From: Glandiceps talaboti
Taxonomy: Eukaryota > Hemichordata > Enteropneusta > Spengelidae
Length of the DNA stretch: 64,000 nt
Assembly (NCBI RefSeq): GCF_964340395.1
Contig: NC_135569.1
Span: forward strand, 9,341,540-9,405,539
Reading direction: 5' to 3'
Shown: positions 1-13,210 of the stretch, piece after piece
Numbering within the stretch: position 1 is the stretch's first letter
Layout: every line of letters begins with the position of its first letter
The notes under the pieces: generated by a model
The model's database searches: none
Seen by the model: only the letters and a program-made list of their open reading frames with translations
What the model was told of the DNA's origin: nothing
Program-made: the position numbers and the translations under genes

Positions 1-592
1 ATTGGTTTCGACAAATTAGGAGTGGTAATAGTACCTTGGTGATGCAGATATAATTACATTTTAATTATGACAGCAATAACACTGGATCAAAGGCTACAAA
101 AAATACCCAGTACTACTACATGTACAGGGTTGTTGTGAGACCTGGACTCTTACACCTAAATTTGTAGAGCAACTCTATGGATGCTATACATGGCTCTAGA
201 GGTCAGCTCTTAATATCCACTGGAAACAACACAGAACCAATACAGAACTCTATCAAGACCTCCCTAAGTTTAGTGAGCAAATCAATAATTTCAAAGAACT
301 CTATCAAGACCCCCTAAGTTTATTGAGAAAATCATAACCCGATGATAACAAATTGCTAGTCATTGCTTTTGGTGCAAAGATCAGACTATATCTAAAAATT
401 TAGTGCTTTGGTCACTTCTCCTGGACAGAGACAGAAAGTCTGACACCGGTCTCACACCTGATAATATCAGAACTGTTACGGAGGACCATGCTACTTGGAG
501 GAGTATCTGTGTCAGTGGCCTCAACACAAATAACTAACTACTAGTATAGCCCATGTGTCTTCCCATAGATTCAACCATTCTTTGATACAACT

Positions 593-899
593 CTGGCAAT
601 CAATGTCTCGGTTTACTAAGATAGACACAAACTAAAATTATTGTGCTAGGTAGTAGATTAATTACATTAGTGGGGTGATAGTGGTTCCTCTATTGTGCAA
701 TTCTAATCACCCTGTGATCAAGATAGTGTAAACATTGGAAGTCCCTCAAATGTACACTGCAAGATAATAATTGTCATAAGAAATGCCACCCCCCGTACTG
801 TAATTAAACCAACATCCATTCAATACCTTATATCAACATGCACCTGTCACAGCATTAGTTTAGTTTTTGTCTTAGTAAATTGAGACCTCAATTGCCAGG
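593..899. mobile_element. MITE-like element, family A, copy 1
   Basis: This is a roughly 300 bp element with long imperfect terminal inverted repeats: the left end runs CTGGCAATCA through GTTTACTAAGATAGACACAA, and the right end is the reverse complement of a close variant. The same sequence recurs at 20396-20698. It has no coding capacity. It lies in the intron between SMG8 exon 17 and the next exon outside the window. A target duplication is not clear. Confidence 0.75.
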
Positions 900-976
900 G
901 TAGTAAATGGTACACTTAGAAATATTGCAGGTCTCAATACATAGGAGATATTATACATTTCAATATGACCTCTCAC

Positions 977-3900
977 CTTTCTGTGATCTTTTATCCATCT
1001 TCTTTCCACTCCTTCGTCCCCCGCCAGACTCACTTGGTATGGGCCAGTATTGTTCACTCTTAGCTTCACCTGGTATTGGTATATCCCATGGCAACAGATG
1101 ATTACTAGCATGAAAGAAACCAGGCTGATCTAAACCTGAAATAATAATATAATATTCATAATTCTATAGGCTATACATACACATCATGGTTTTGGTAATT
1201 TTCATAGCAGTACCGGTAAATCAGAAATTGTAATAAACACCATGGCAACAAATGATAACATTTTAGCAACATTCTAGAAATTGGATAGCAACAAACCAGT
1301 GATTCTGATAAACGTTAGCGACAGACTAGTGAGAGATAAGCACCATAGCAACAAACTATAGATTGTAATAAAAACCATAGCAATAGACTAGAGATCCTAA
1401 CAAACTTTATAGTACCAATCTAGCTGTTAAGATAAATGTCATTGCAACAAACTAGAAACAGGGATAAACACCATGGCAACAAACCAACCATAGAGATAAA
1501 TATCATAGCAACAGAGATAAACTCCATAGCACTAATCTAACTATTGAGATAAATGTCATTGCAACAAACTAGAAAGCATGGTAAACACCATGGCAACAAA
1601 CCAACCATAGAGATAAATACCATAGCAACAGAGATAAACTCCATAGCACTAATCTAACTATTGAGATAAATGTCATTGCAACAAACTAGGAAGCGTGGTA
1701 AACACCACGGCAACAAACCAACCATAGAGATAAATACCATAGCAACAGAGATAAACTCCATAGCAACAATCTAGCTATTGAGATAAATGTCATTGCAACA
1801 AACTAGGAAGCATGGTAAACACCATGGCAACAAACCTGCTAGAGATAAATTCCATAGCTACGAACTAGCTATAGAGATAATCTCTATAGCAACAACTAGC
1901 TATAGATAAATCCTATAGCAACAAATTAGGTATAGAGATAAAGTCCATAGCAATGAACTAACTATAGAGATAATCTCTATAGCAACAAACTAGCTATAGA
2001 AATCAACAATAAATTCCATAGCAACAAACTAGCTATAGAGATAAATGATACATGTTTCATTTCTTACCTATAGCGGCTTTATAAGTATCAGCAGTACCTA
2101 AACAAACCAAGGACCATGAAGGGAATCTAGGTAGCAGACCTGGTGGACTGTTAGTATGTAACATACCAGCTAGATACTCAGTAGTTGATGGCTGCCGACG
2201 GGGCTGAGACTTTTCTGTCAAAGGCAAAAGAAAATGAACCCACCGTTACAAAGTCATGAATGTTGTACCATTCTCTACACATGCTATTTTTCAACTTTCA
2301 TGACAAGTTCAAAGTCGTAAGGGCATCGTTCGTATTAAGCCAATACACAGTATTGAGTAGATGATATATGCACATTTTCATAGCAAATATACTGTCTGTT
2401 TTCATATTTCAAAGCATGGCGAGCATTCAACATAGATTTGCATTTATCAGAATCTGAGTTGGTTATACAAGCTACATGTCCCAGCAAATATTAAATACAC
2501 CAATCTATAATACAGACATCTGTAATAACATTTTTTTGTATTTTTTCTAAATATAGATACAATATCCCATAATTTTACTAAACCTTTCATTTTCTTTAGT
2601 TTCAGATGATATGATTCAAGTGTATTGAATAACTTACACACACATATATTCAATAAAGTTGTTTTACAAAGAATCTTAATATCCCACCGTTTTTTTTTAT
2701 TAGTTGAAGTTTGTTCAAATAATACATGTATATCAGGTAAAAAGACTTCCTAAACAGTGCCCTTACAAACAGCGCCCCCAATGGTGTAAATGATGTACAC
2801 TTTTGTTTTTATGAGTTGTAGATAAATAGTTATGATTGTACATGCATATCAGGATCACTAAGGATGTCCAGCAGATGACAGCGCCCCCAATGGTGTAAAC
2901 TATATACGTCTTTGTTTTTTATGAGTTGTGTACCAACCTTTTGTAGTTAGTCCTGTTACATGTATATCAGGTACACTAAGGATGTCCAGCATACCCCCAG
3001 CAGAGCTGTTGGCACTGTGATGTGTACCAAAGATATCACTACCACCAGATTGTCCAAGACTCAATGCTATACTTAACGGACCAGGCTGAGTTTCTGTAAC
3101 ACAAAGAATAATAATCTCACTGTTACTTCACAAACAGCACCATCAATGGTGTCAATTATGTACACCTTTGTTTTGTTTTCTGTGAAAATCAACGCCAACT
3201 TTAATTCCAAAGTGGTAAGCATTGCTGTTCTTTCACAGCGCAGTGAATGACTTCCATTGTTTACTTTCAAACTGATAATCAACATGATAACTTGTCAACC
3301 GCTATATTCATACACCTCTTTAATTGTTCCTTCTGCAGTTGAGTTGTCTGTCTGTCTGTGTGTTTGTGTGTCTGTGTGTTTGCATGCGTGTGTGTCTGTG
3401 TGTATGTGTGTGTGTGTGTTTGTATGTCTCTGTGTCTGTGTGTCTCTGTGTGTATGCGAGTACAAACACTGTGTCTCAAGGTTGAAACACCAAAGTATTT
3501 TCATTTTCCCTGTAAAGTCCTACCAGCTCTTCCTTGGTCTCCAGTACTTGTGTTAGAATCTGTCTTAGTAACTGGTAGATGTGAAGGGTTCAAGTCAGCA
3601 CCTGATATCTCCTTAGGTTCCATTGTTTCATCCTCACTTGGTTGAAATACAGGAAATTTATAATGCTCCAAGTTTCCGCAACATTTACCATCTAGGGTTT
3701 GGTAGAAATCATAGTTGGCACCCTGGAAAGAAAAGACAACTCTGGAAGTTTATAATACTGAGAGTCAATCAGATAAAACAAAAAAACTGGAAATCTATAA
3801 TCATCAAAACTATCACATTGGAGAATGCAGATTTTATTTCTGGCAAAGATCAGGAGATGCCCGAGCATCCCTACTCTGTTGTCAAATGGACGAGTCTTCC

Positions 3901-5547
3901 ATTGAAGATCAAGGATAAACCATTTGATAAGAGGTGGTCCCAATTCAGACAGAAAACACTTGTTTTTGTGTGATTTGTTCTAAATATTTGGGTCGAAAAC
4001 TAACATGTTTATCACCATCACAGTAGCATGCACCTTAGAGACAGATTTCACTGAAAAACAAAGTCCTTCAAATCGTTTCAATCTTTGCCATATGGAAATT
4101 TGCTTCTAGTAATTTTGAAATAATAAAAAGAAATCTGGAGGTCTACTCTCTTGCTTCCAAGCAAATTAACAGTCGTTTATTTTCCCATAGAGTTAACACA
4201 GTAATTGGTGGCCATATTGGATGGTGGCCATATTGGATGGCGGCCATATTAGATTCTAAAATGACAAAATTTTGATAACATTTTGACCTCTATTTCAAAA
4301 ATTTGAATGGTGGCCCCCGACTTTTTTTTCTTGCTTTCATCTGAGAATAGGTTGGGTTTTTTGTAGAACCAAGTAAAAGCAGAAGTTTGAACTGTTTATT
4401 TTTGAGTCGCACTTCACATTAAATTACATTCCATGGAGTCCATTGGTCAAAGAGTCATACATTGACAAAAAGGTTCAATAAAATTTACCTTAATATCAAA
4501 GGGGTCATCTCTCTGTGACTGTTTCCTTCCACAGTTACAAGCAGATGTTGTCTTAGTATGACTACAGTGAAGCATGATGGGTAATGACGGTTCGTCTTTA
4601 TTAGTTTTGGCTTCAATTTCTTCCTTGCTGCCTGGTAGGATATGCAACTGAAGACAACAAAACATTGAGAACTTAGGTTACAAAAGATGCAAGCCAAGTT
4701 GAACATGCTCAAACAAAAATATGGAATTTATCCTCAGTTTTTCTACATCATGACAACGTGCATCTCTGTCGTCAATCCTGTGGTGCTTGAACATCAAATA
4801 CGACTCAAAACATCCAAAACGCACATTTTATATCGCTTGCAGAAATATGCATGTTTTGCCACTAATGGTACTTGTCTTTGACGCATAGTGACAGGGCCCC
4901 TTAGGTCATTAATATTTTCCTCAGTTGAATGAAGTAAATATCAAGGAAGAATATCTAATTATTGGCTATAAACAGACTTAACTTAACCAAAGGAAGGTAA
5001 TAAATAAAAGACAGTTTATCAAAATTTATGATGGTTTATTATTCTATTGGTGATATATTTTGACAAGCTAAGAGTGAGACAAACTAAAAGTATTATTCTG
5101 ACACGTTGACATTAATCTATTAATGGATGTTAAAGATCCATGCAGCATATAATTTGTGACTTCAAGTGTACATTTCTGGGGACTTACAGAGGTTACGCTG
5201 ACCTGACAAATCAAAGGGTACACTGTGTACAGGTTTGGAAAGGGGGATTTGTGTGTGTGCATGCATGTGCATGTATGAGTGTTGTGGATGTGTGTGTATA
5301 ATGTGTGTGTGTGTGTGTGTGTGTGTGGGGGGGGGGGGTGTATGTGTGAGTGAGTGAGTGTGTGTGTATGTGAGTGTGTGTGTGTATAATGTGTATGTGT
5401 GTGAGTGAGTGTGTATTTGTTTGTGGTGTGTGTGTGTGTGTGTGGGTGGGTGGGTGTATGTGTGAGAGTGTGTGTATAATGTGTGTGAGTGTGTGTGTGT
5501 GGGTGTGTGTGTGTGGGTGTATGTGTGAGAGTGTGTATATAGTGTGT

Positions 5548-5595
<48 letters not shown>

Positions 5596-8500
5596 ATGCC
5601 TGCCTGCGTGCATGTACGCGTGCATGTGTGTGTGTGTGTGTGTGTGTTTGTGTAAGCATTTTGTACTTACAGGATGTATACAGTGTTGACCAGTCAAACT
5701 CATCACTTCACAAAGTCTTCTGTTATTATGCCAAAATTTTGTACATTCTTCTTTGAGTTGGTCAGCAAATTGTTCATAGGCAGGACCACGTGCATGCTGG
5801 GAAAACACTCTAGCTGCTTGTGACATCTGTGAATGCAGAAATTTTCACAAATGATGAATAACTACATATTGATACTTTTTCCATGTTATTATCATGGCTG
5901 AAGTGTTTATTTAATCTCTATGATGGTTTTAATTTACAGTTTCATTATCTTCTGTATGTCTGTAAGTTTGTAAATTCTATGCACATCCTCTAGTCACTCT
6001 ACTGGGTTTCCATCTAAGTGGACTATACACAACAACATTATTAAATTACCCTCTCAAACCTCAGTGGAAGCGAAGTCCAGTTTTTAATTTATCATTCTTG
6101 AATATTATAATAAGTTTTACTGATTGCGAATAACAGTTAATAAATTTTTTTTTATTTTGAGTATGATTCTATTTCAGTACATGTAGATTATTGCATACAC
6201 TAAATGAAATACAAAATGTTGGTGTCAAAGGTCAAAGGTCAATGACTTACCTTATTTAGATGCACTACACTGGTGTAATGATCAGGTAGTTTATCCTGGT
6301 ATGTTCTGCTTGCTAGAGGGAGCACTTTACCACAACGACTTTTGGAAGAAAAGAAAGTATGATAGACTTGAAACTAACAGTAACCTTTACAATTGAATGT
6401 TAATAGGAAACATGGTTGGTTGCCATGCAAACTGACACTCAGGAAATAGTTATGAAAATCACATCTGAAAATAGTAATTATGAATCTCCTAACTTTTGTT
6501 TACTTCCCATAATTCCTCACCCAGGTGTATGGCAGGCCTTTTGAAAGCCAGATTTGCCCAATTTATATAACACTATTTTAGAGAGATTACATAATGCAGT
6601 AATTGTAAAAATGACTTTTCAGGGTCCCCTTAGCATGTAGAAATTAATCGAAGATTCAATCAGTCTCAGTTTTGTTCCCTTTTAACAAACGCTCTGTATA
6701 CATTGTATATCAAATAAATAAATAAAACCATTGACACACAAGCATTTACAAATGAAACTTCTTACAAACAGGGAAAGTAAACAACTGAATTGGATTAATA
6801 CCACCTGGCACAGAATGTTGGAAGTACAAAGACAACAGTTTTACAGACTCTTTTAATACACAATAGCTCACATTCACAAATGAATTTCCAGTTCCCCTGG
6901 CATTTCATGTCCATGTAAAGAGGCCATAAAATTGTTCATATCAAACCACACATGTCCCTATACCCTACATACTGTGCCAACTGTTATTAGTCTAAATCAG
7001 TTCTTTCCTTCCCCTTTTGTAACAAGTTCATCTTGTAAATGCTTGCCTGTCGCTGGATGTAGTCAATCTGTCAAAATGTTGGGAAACATTTTCACCAAAA
7101 TGAAAAAAAAAAATCATATTTTTTTTACCTTTCTGAAAATCTCATATCCAAGTCCAACGCTGACTTTAATGTTGACCAGTGTGTCTGCAGTCGTTTGTCA
7201 GTTGGTTCAGTCAGAAAGAAATCATACAAAACTGACGATACCCGAAACCATGTCTGACAAGTTGGCACCTAAACATATACATAGAAAATCAACTTGATAA
7301 CAAAGAACGTGATACTGGGACAGGACAATATAGTTACTTTGGAAAGGTAAATTGGAAACGAATGTGACGTTTCGATCTGTCTACTACAGACCTTGATCAC
7401 GCAATTATTTAATTATTCGGCACTGATGTCTTTCTCTGAACTGGTGGAATGACATGTCTGTAAGTTGATGGTTGTTGGTATCCTTGGATACATGAACAAT
7501 ATATTCTCCAACATAATAGTGGAATTTCATGATGGAGTGCCATCTAGTTTGAAAATATATTTACTGTGATCACACTTAAAACTTGGGCTCAAATCTTATC
7601 AGAACTCTAAAAGTTATTTTAATTTTTAGTAAATAATATTTCTGTATTCAGAAAGATTTTAAAAAGACACGGTCTACATTTCTGTAACACATGAAGTAGG
7701 AAACACTGAGTATGGTTAGCAGCCATCTTGGTTTTGACACATTGGTGGTAGTACTGTCTTTCATCACAACCTTTATGAGCCATTCTTGTTTTGATGTTTC
7801 TGTGATGTCTTTTCATTTGGAAATACCCCGGTAAGTATAATTCACCTTCGATTTATACCCCCTCCCCTCCCCCTCCAAACCCACCCCTTCATACCTGAAA
7901 ATTACTGGTTGTCACATTCCTACCAATGTTATCATCAAATCCCTTTCCATGCAACACTAAATTTACATGTTGCCATAGAAACTCCTGAAGACTCTCATTA
8001 TCTCTGCTGATTGGTGAAGATGATCTGTTGCCATGGAGATCTGTGTAACTGCTGCCTCCTGATTGGTTAGCTTCATTACGCATGGTTTGATAACTTCTTG
8101 GTTTGAACGTACCTAAGAATGTACAAATAGTAATAAAAAAATTTTTCCATCAAAATCAATTTGTGACAAGAACAAGAAAACGTCTTTATGATAGCACTTA
8201 AGAGCATCAGAAAGTTTGTCCCAGAAAATTTACAATGTTGTTTTTTGTTGTTAGTTTTTGTTAGTTTTTTTATACAGTGCTTTTCCAGTCTGTGGCATAA
8301 CAGCCCTTTATTTCCTCAACTCCCTGGGGAGCATACAATCCATTGCAGCCTCTTTAAACGCATAGGAAAAGCACTCACATTGCAACCTACATCCTACCAG
8401 GTCCCCAATTATACAGCTAAGTTGACTGAGGCACAGTCATGGTTCAAATCTTACCCAGGACTTTAGCCATTCAGAAACAAATGGTTGCGACGGAGCTCGA

Positions 8501-11500
8501 ACCTGCAAAACTGCAGATTCCAAGCCAGCCACTCTAACCATTCACCCATCATGACTCCACAACCTGCAAAACTGCAGATTCCAAACTGGCCACTCTAACC
8601 ATTCACCCATCATGACTCCACAATATGCTCTCTACTGTGATTTTTGATATTTCATCTACCAGAAAATTGTTCAATTGTTTTCATCCACGACTGGTTACCA
8701 CACAGAATAAAGTTGTACACTAAGTCTGATGTATTGCATTGATATACAAAGTGAATACTTACCTTGTGTAGGTGGGGTTAAATAAAACTATTTAAATCAA
8801 AGGTTGCCCCAAAATATGAATAATTTAATCAAATGTTGCCCCAAAATATGAATAATTTAATCAAATGTTGCCCCAAAATATGAATAATTTAATCAAATGT
8901 TGCCCCAAAACATGAATAATGACAATGAGGGATGATATGAGCTCTTTGAGATCTATGGGAGCAGTCTCTGTAATCACATCACATGATATGATTATAGATC
9001 ATGACATCATAGAATCAACAAACACTTATAGTTTGGAGTTGAAAGCTCTCAAATGACGTTCTGTGCATTAGTTACATTTCTAGTTCCCATGGTTACTTAC
9101 CAGTTTCTCTATTGGCAAAAGTATGATTATGAAGTTGTGTGATTAGCATACTGACAGGGTCAGAGGTCAAAGCTTCATCAGTCTCTACGTAAACAAACGT
9201 CTGATTGGCTGGCACAGAAAACAAACACTGAGCACTGTAATGATAAAATAAATGCAAAGTCAAAATAACTTTTAGTACAAGTTCTATCAAGGAAGTAAAA
9301 TTTCTCTTCAAAATCCTAGTTTAGAATAGCTCAAAATACAATTTATCAATCTGAAATCAATAGTTTTTTTAACCAATCACAATTTGAGTTTATACTTTCT
9401 CACTTAACATAAAGAAAGTACATTACCTCTGATTGGTCCGTATTCTACTTTTTACATAAAGTACAATATTATATCAATGATTGGTCAGTATTGTACTTTT
9501 AATACAGAAAGTACATTACTTCTGATTGGGTCAGCACCCTACTTAAATACACAAAATGTACATTACCTCTGATTGGTCAGTATTCTACTTTTTCTCATTA
9601 TGCGATAAATCTGATCTTCAAGAGAATGTTGTAGTCTCTTCAGGGGTGATTTTTTCTGTAACCATGGAAACAGTGAACACAGAATTATAAAGATGTGAAA
9701 CCAGGTTTTTTTCAGTTAACTGCAAGCGATATTTACATTTGCTTCTGTAAGTAGAATAGTATGATTTACTTTTAAATACACGGCATAAATCTCCCCCAAA
9801 TTGTCTAAACTCCGCTTGCGTCCATTTAAGGAGTTTGTTCCCTTTTCAAATACAATCATAGTATATGAAATGATTTGCATGTATATTGAAGTACACGCTT
9901 TTCAAAGTTTACTTGAAAAAAAAACATCAAATGAATTTTTTCTTTCCTTTAATTTTTAGTAGTTATTTTACCTGATACCGTGGTTTAGCTTTGCCATGTT
10001 CAAAATCGCCATCATCCCTTTCATCAGTTGGCAATGGACACTGAAATATTATTAGCAATAACATTACAACATCTTCAGTAATTTCTCCTTCACAAAACTT
10101 ACGCTTTTACAAAATTTTACAAAAATCAGAAATGTATATGTATCTGTGTATTTATTCATTCTTTATTTTAAGATTTTCATTTCTGGACCAAGTTAAGCTT
10201 TCACCATAGACAGTCTCCCCTCCACTGTCTATGCTTTCACCAAGTCCAAATATTGATAAAATGACAAAGAGAAAACTGGATGGTGTCACCAAATTCAATG
10301 AAGTAGACTGCTAAACATTTTTACATATGGCCATATTACAGAGCACCTTCAGATCAGCAATTGACATACTGACAGTGATAGCTTCACTTGGGTTGCTATA
10401 CTGTATCTAAAAACAAAATAATTACACATACACAACATAGAGGGCAGTAGACAACCAACCTGTTGACACACGAACAGCAGCCTTGGTGTGCACATTCTTC
10501 CACTGGTTTGCCATTCTTTAGGTATAGGTAGGTCTTTTAAACTATCACTAACTGATGACATCAACTTCTGTCGAATACTCTCCAATGCTTTAAACAGTCG
10601 GACATAATGCAAATCAAAACTACTGGTTGGGTGTACTACCTACAAAGGAAAGTGTAACAACCTATTGAGACCACATTTTTTAGTTAAAAGGCAAAAAGGA
10701 TTAAAATTTAAGTCATGTAATCGTTATTGTGCCGTTGATAAGATAGGGAACGTCACACAGTATTTTTGCTAAGGTGCGGGAACCCCGATAACAGACAGGG
10801 GTAAATTTAGTAAAATTGGCATAGTTCCCATACATTGCAATATAATTTTGGTGGAGAACCTCGGTAAAATGACTGGAGAACTCAGGTGAGTTTACCTACT
10901 TACCATCCTTCAAAAAACACAGACGTGACTCTAGGAAATACAGATATTGTCATAAACTTTGGGTTCTGGACAGTCATTTCATAATTTCACATAAATTTTT
11001 TGAAGTTGCCAAAAAACACATAATAGAATTCTTTTTCACTATTCAGTGATACAACCTGAGTCTTACCAGACATGAATATTATTCGATGTACATTGAATAT
11101 TCATGACTATTTATCTGAAGGAAATATGCTCTATAAGCTCTAATCCATATTCATGTCTGGTAAGTCCCATGATGCAATGGTGGACCAGTGTGAGAACAAC
11201 ACAGGTGAAATAAAGTCTCAATTTGGTGTTTTTTGGCAACTGAGAGAAAATTATGTGATGTGAAATCATGAAATGACTCTCTCCAGAACCCAATGTTTAT
11301 GGAAATACCTTTATTTCCTGGAGCAGTGTTCTCCTTTACAATGTAAGAATATACAATTTTGGCATCCCTATCTTTGTCGAGGTTAGACAGCATCATGTGT
11401 AGCCATTTTGGAATCCCTAACTTTGTCAAAAATTGATACTTGACAGATTACATCTTGACCTTACCCATAAAGGCAGAAAAAAAATGAAGATAAAATCATC

Positions 11501-12957
11501 AAAAAATATCAACATCTGACATACCACGAGAATATGGCAGACACTAAATAAATAGAGCAAACATCTGGCATGTCTGTGTTCGAAATCCTTCCACGATTTG
11601 TGACTATCAGCGTTACTTAGATTATCCTGACGTAAATGTCTGGCCACTTGACATAATGTTGCCGTATCAAACACAGACACAAGATGAAGGTACATCACTT
11701 TCTGGTTCTCATCATAATATGCTTCTATCTTGCACTGCAAATAAACAAATCAAGTCGATTACAATTACAAAAGGATATTGTGAATATTCATGAGTCGTAG
11801 ATTTGGTGTCCAATGACACACAATTTATGGAAGCACTAGAAATAGTCAAACTCTGTGGAAATAAATTGATTATGAAAACCACATCTGTTTCAAAGAAGGG
11901 GGAAGTGCACCCTCTATGCCAAATTTTTGCACCCTGATGCACAGAAGTTTCTTGTCATACATCAAAATTTAGAAAAAAGGGCACAGTTCAGAGAATATTA
12001 CGCACTATTGATGCATTCAATTACACCAGATTATCTCATACCATATTTTTGAAACCCTAACCTGGTCTTCTAAAATCAAAATATTATATAAAAGCCTCTC
12101 TGAGCATTCTGCAAGTATTTATGCAGCCTTCTCTATGTTTAGACTGTAAGATATGTTGAGTCGTTCCACTCTCACCGATGTGTGAGGGCACCCCGTCACG
12201 GCATACCTCACAGATCACAGACTACTCCTAGCTCTGCATTCTAATTGTTATGTTATAGCAGATAGCATATTATAAACGAACTTGCAAGCAGTTTTTCCAA
12301 ATAGAGTAATTTTCATTTTTACTCAGACTTTCCACAGTTCTTAATCTAATCATTAATTTTGAGACTCTATACTTACACTACTCTCCTGAGAATTACTAAA
12401 ATCTTCGTTATCATCATCAGGAAAATGAACCTATTGAAAATAAAGAATCGTTTAAAATCTGTGTCAGTATATTAGGCCAAGACTATGTAACATGTAGAAA
12501 CAGACGATGAAAAGACCTGAAATGGGCATTGAAATAGATGTGTCTTAATTAATTCTCAGTACCTGCGACAGTACCTGCGAAAATCATTTTACTTCATGCT
12601 GGCGGGTCAAAACAGAACAAGAAGGTTGACTTATTCTCACGCATGCCTATAGTAATGCATGTGAAGTGTGTGGAGCGGAAGTTACTGTGTCAACTAAGAA
12701 ATTAAATGTTTGTTATTTTTTTAGCTTTTCATAATTTATTGAGTTACTAATAAAGACTTGGTCAGTGTTGTTGCACATGGATTTTTCAAATTGGATGCCA
12801 CAATAAAATTGTTTTATAAATCAAAAATCCAAAATAAATACCAAATCCTCATCCATATGACCACTTTAATATCCATAAATTAATTAATATATAAATAAAC
12901 AAACAAATAAATAAATAAACAAATGCATAAACAAATAAATAACAAACAGGCAGACAG

Positions 12958-12989
<32 letters not shown>

Positions 12990-13055
12990 CGACAAACGCA
13001 GACAGACAGACAGACTGACAGACAGACAGACAGACAGACAGACAAGCAGGCAGGC

Positions 13056-13130
<75 letters not shown>

Positions 13131-13131
13131 A

Positions 13132-13210
<79 letters not shown>

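Noticed and set aside
5068-5826. 252-residue His/Thr-rich open frame on the minus strand
   Set aside because: Only the first 52 codons (5671-5826) are SMG8 exon 12; the rest reads through its donor into a CA microsatellite.
6932-7297. 121-residue plus-strand open frame
   Set aside because: It runs from a family B MITE arm into the antisense of SMG8 exon 10.
12884-13129. Ser/Val/Cys/Leu repeat open frame on the minus strand
   Set aside because: Translation of the CAGA tetranucleotide tract inside a SMG8 intron.
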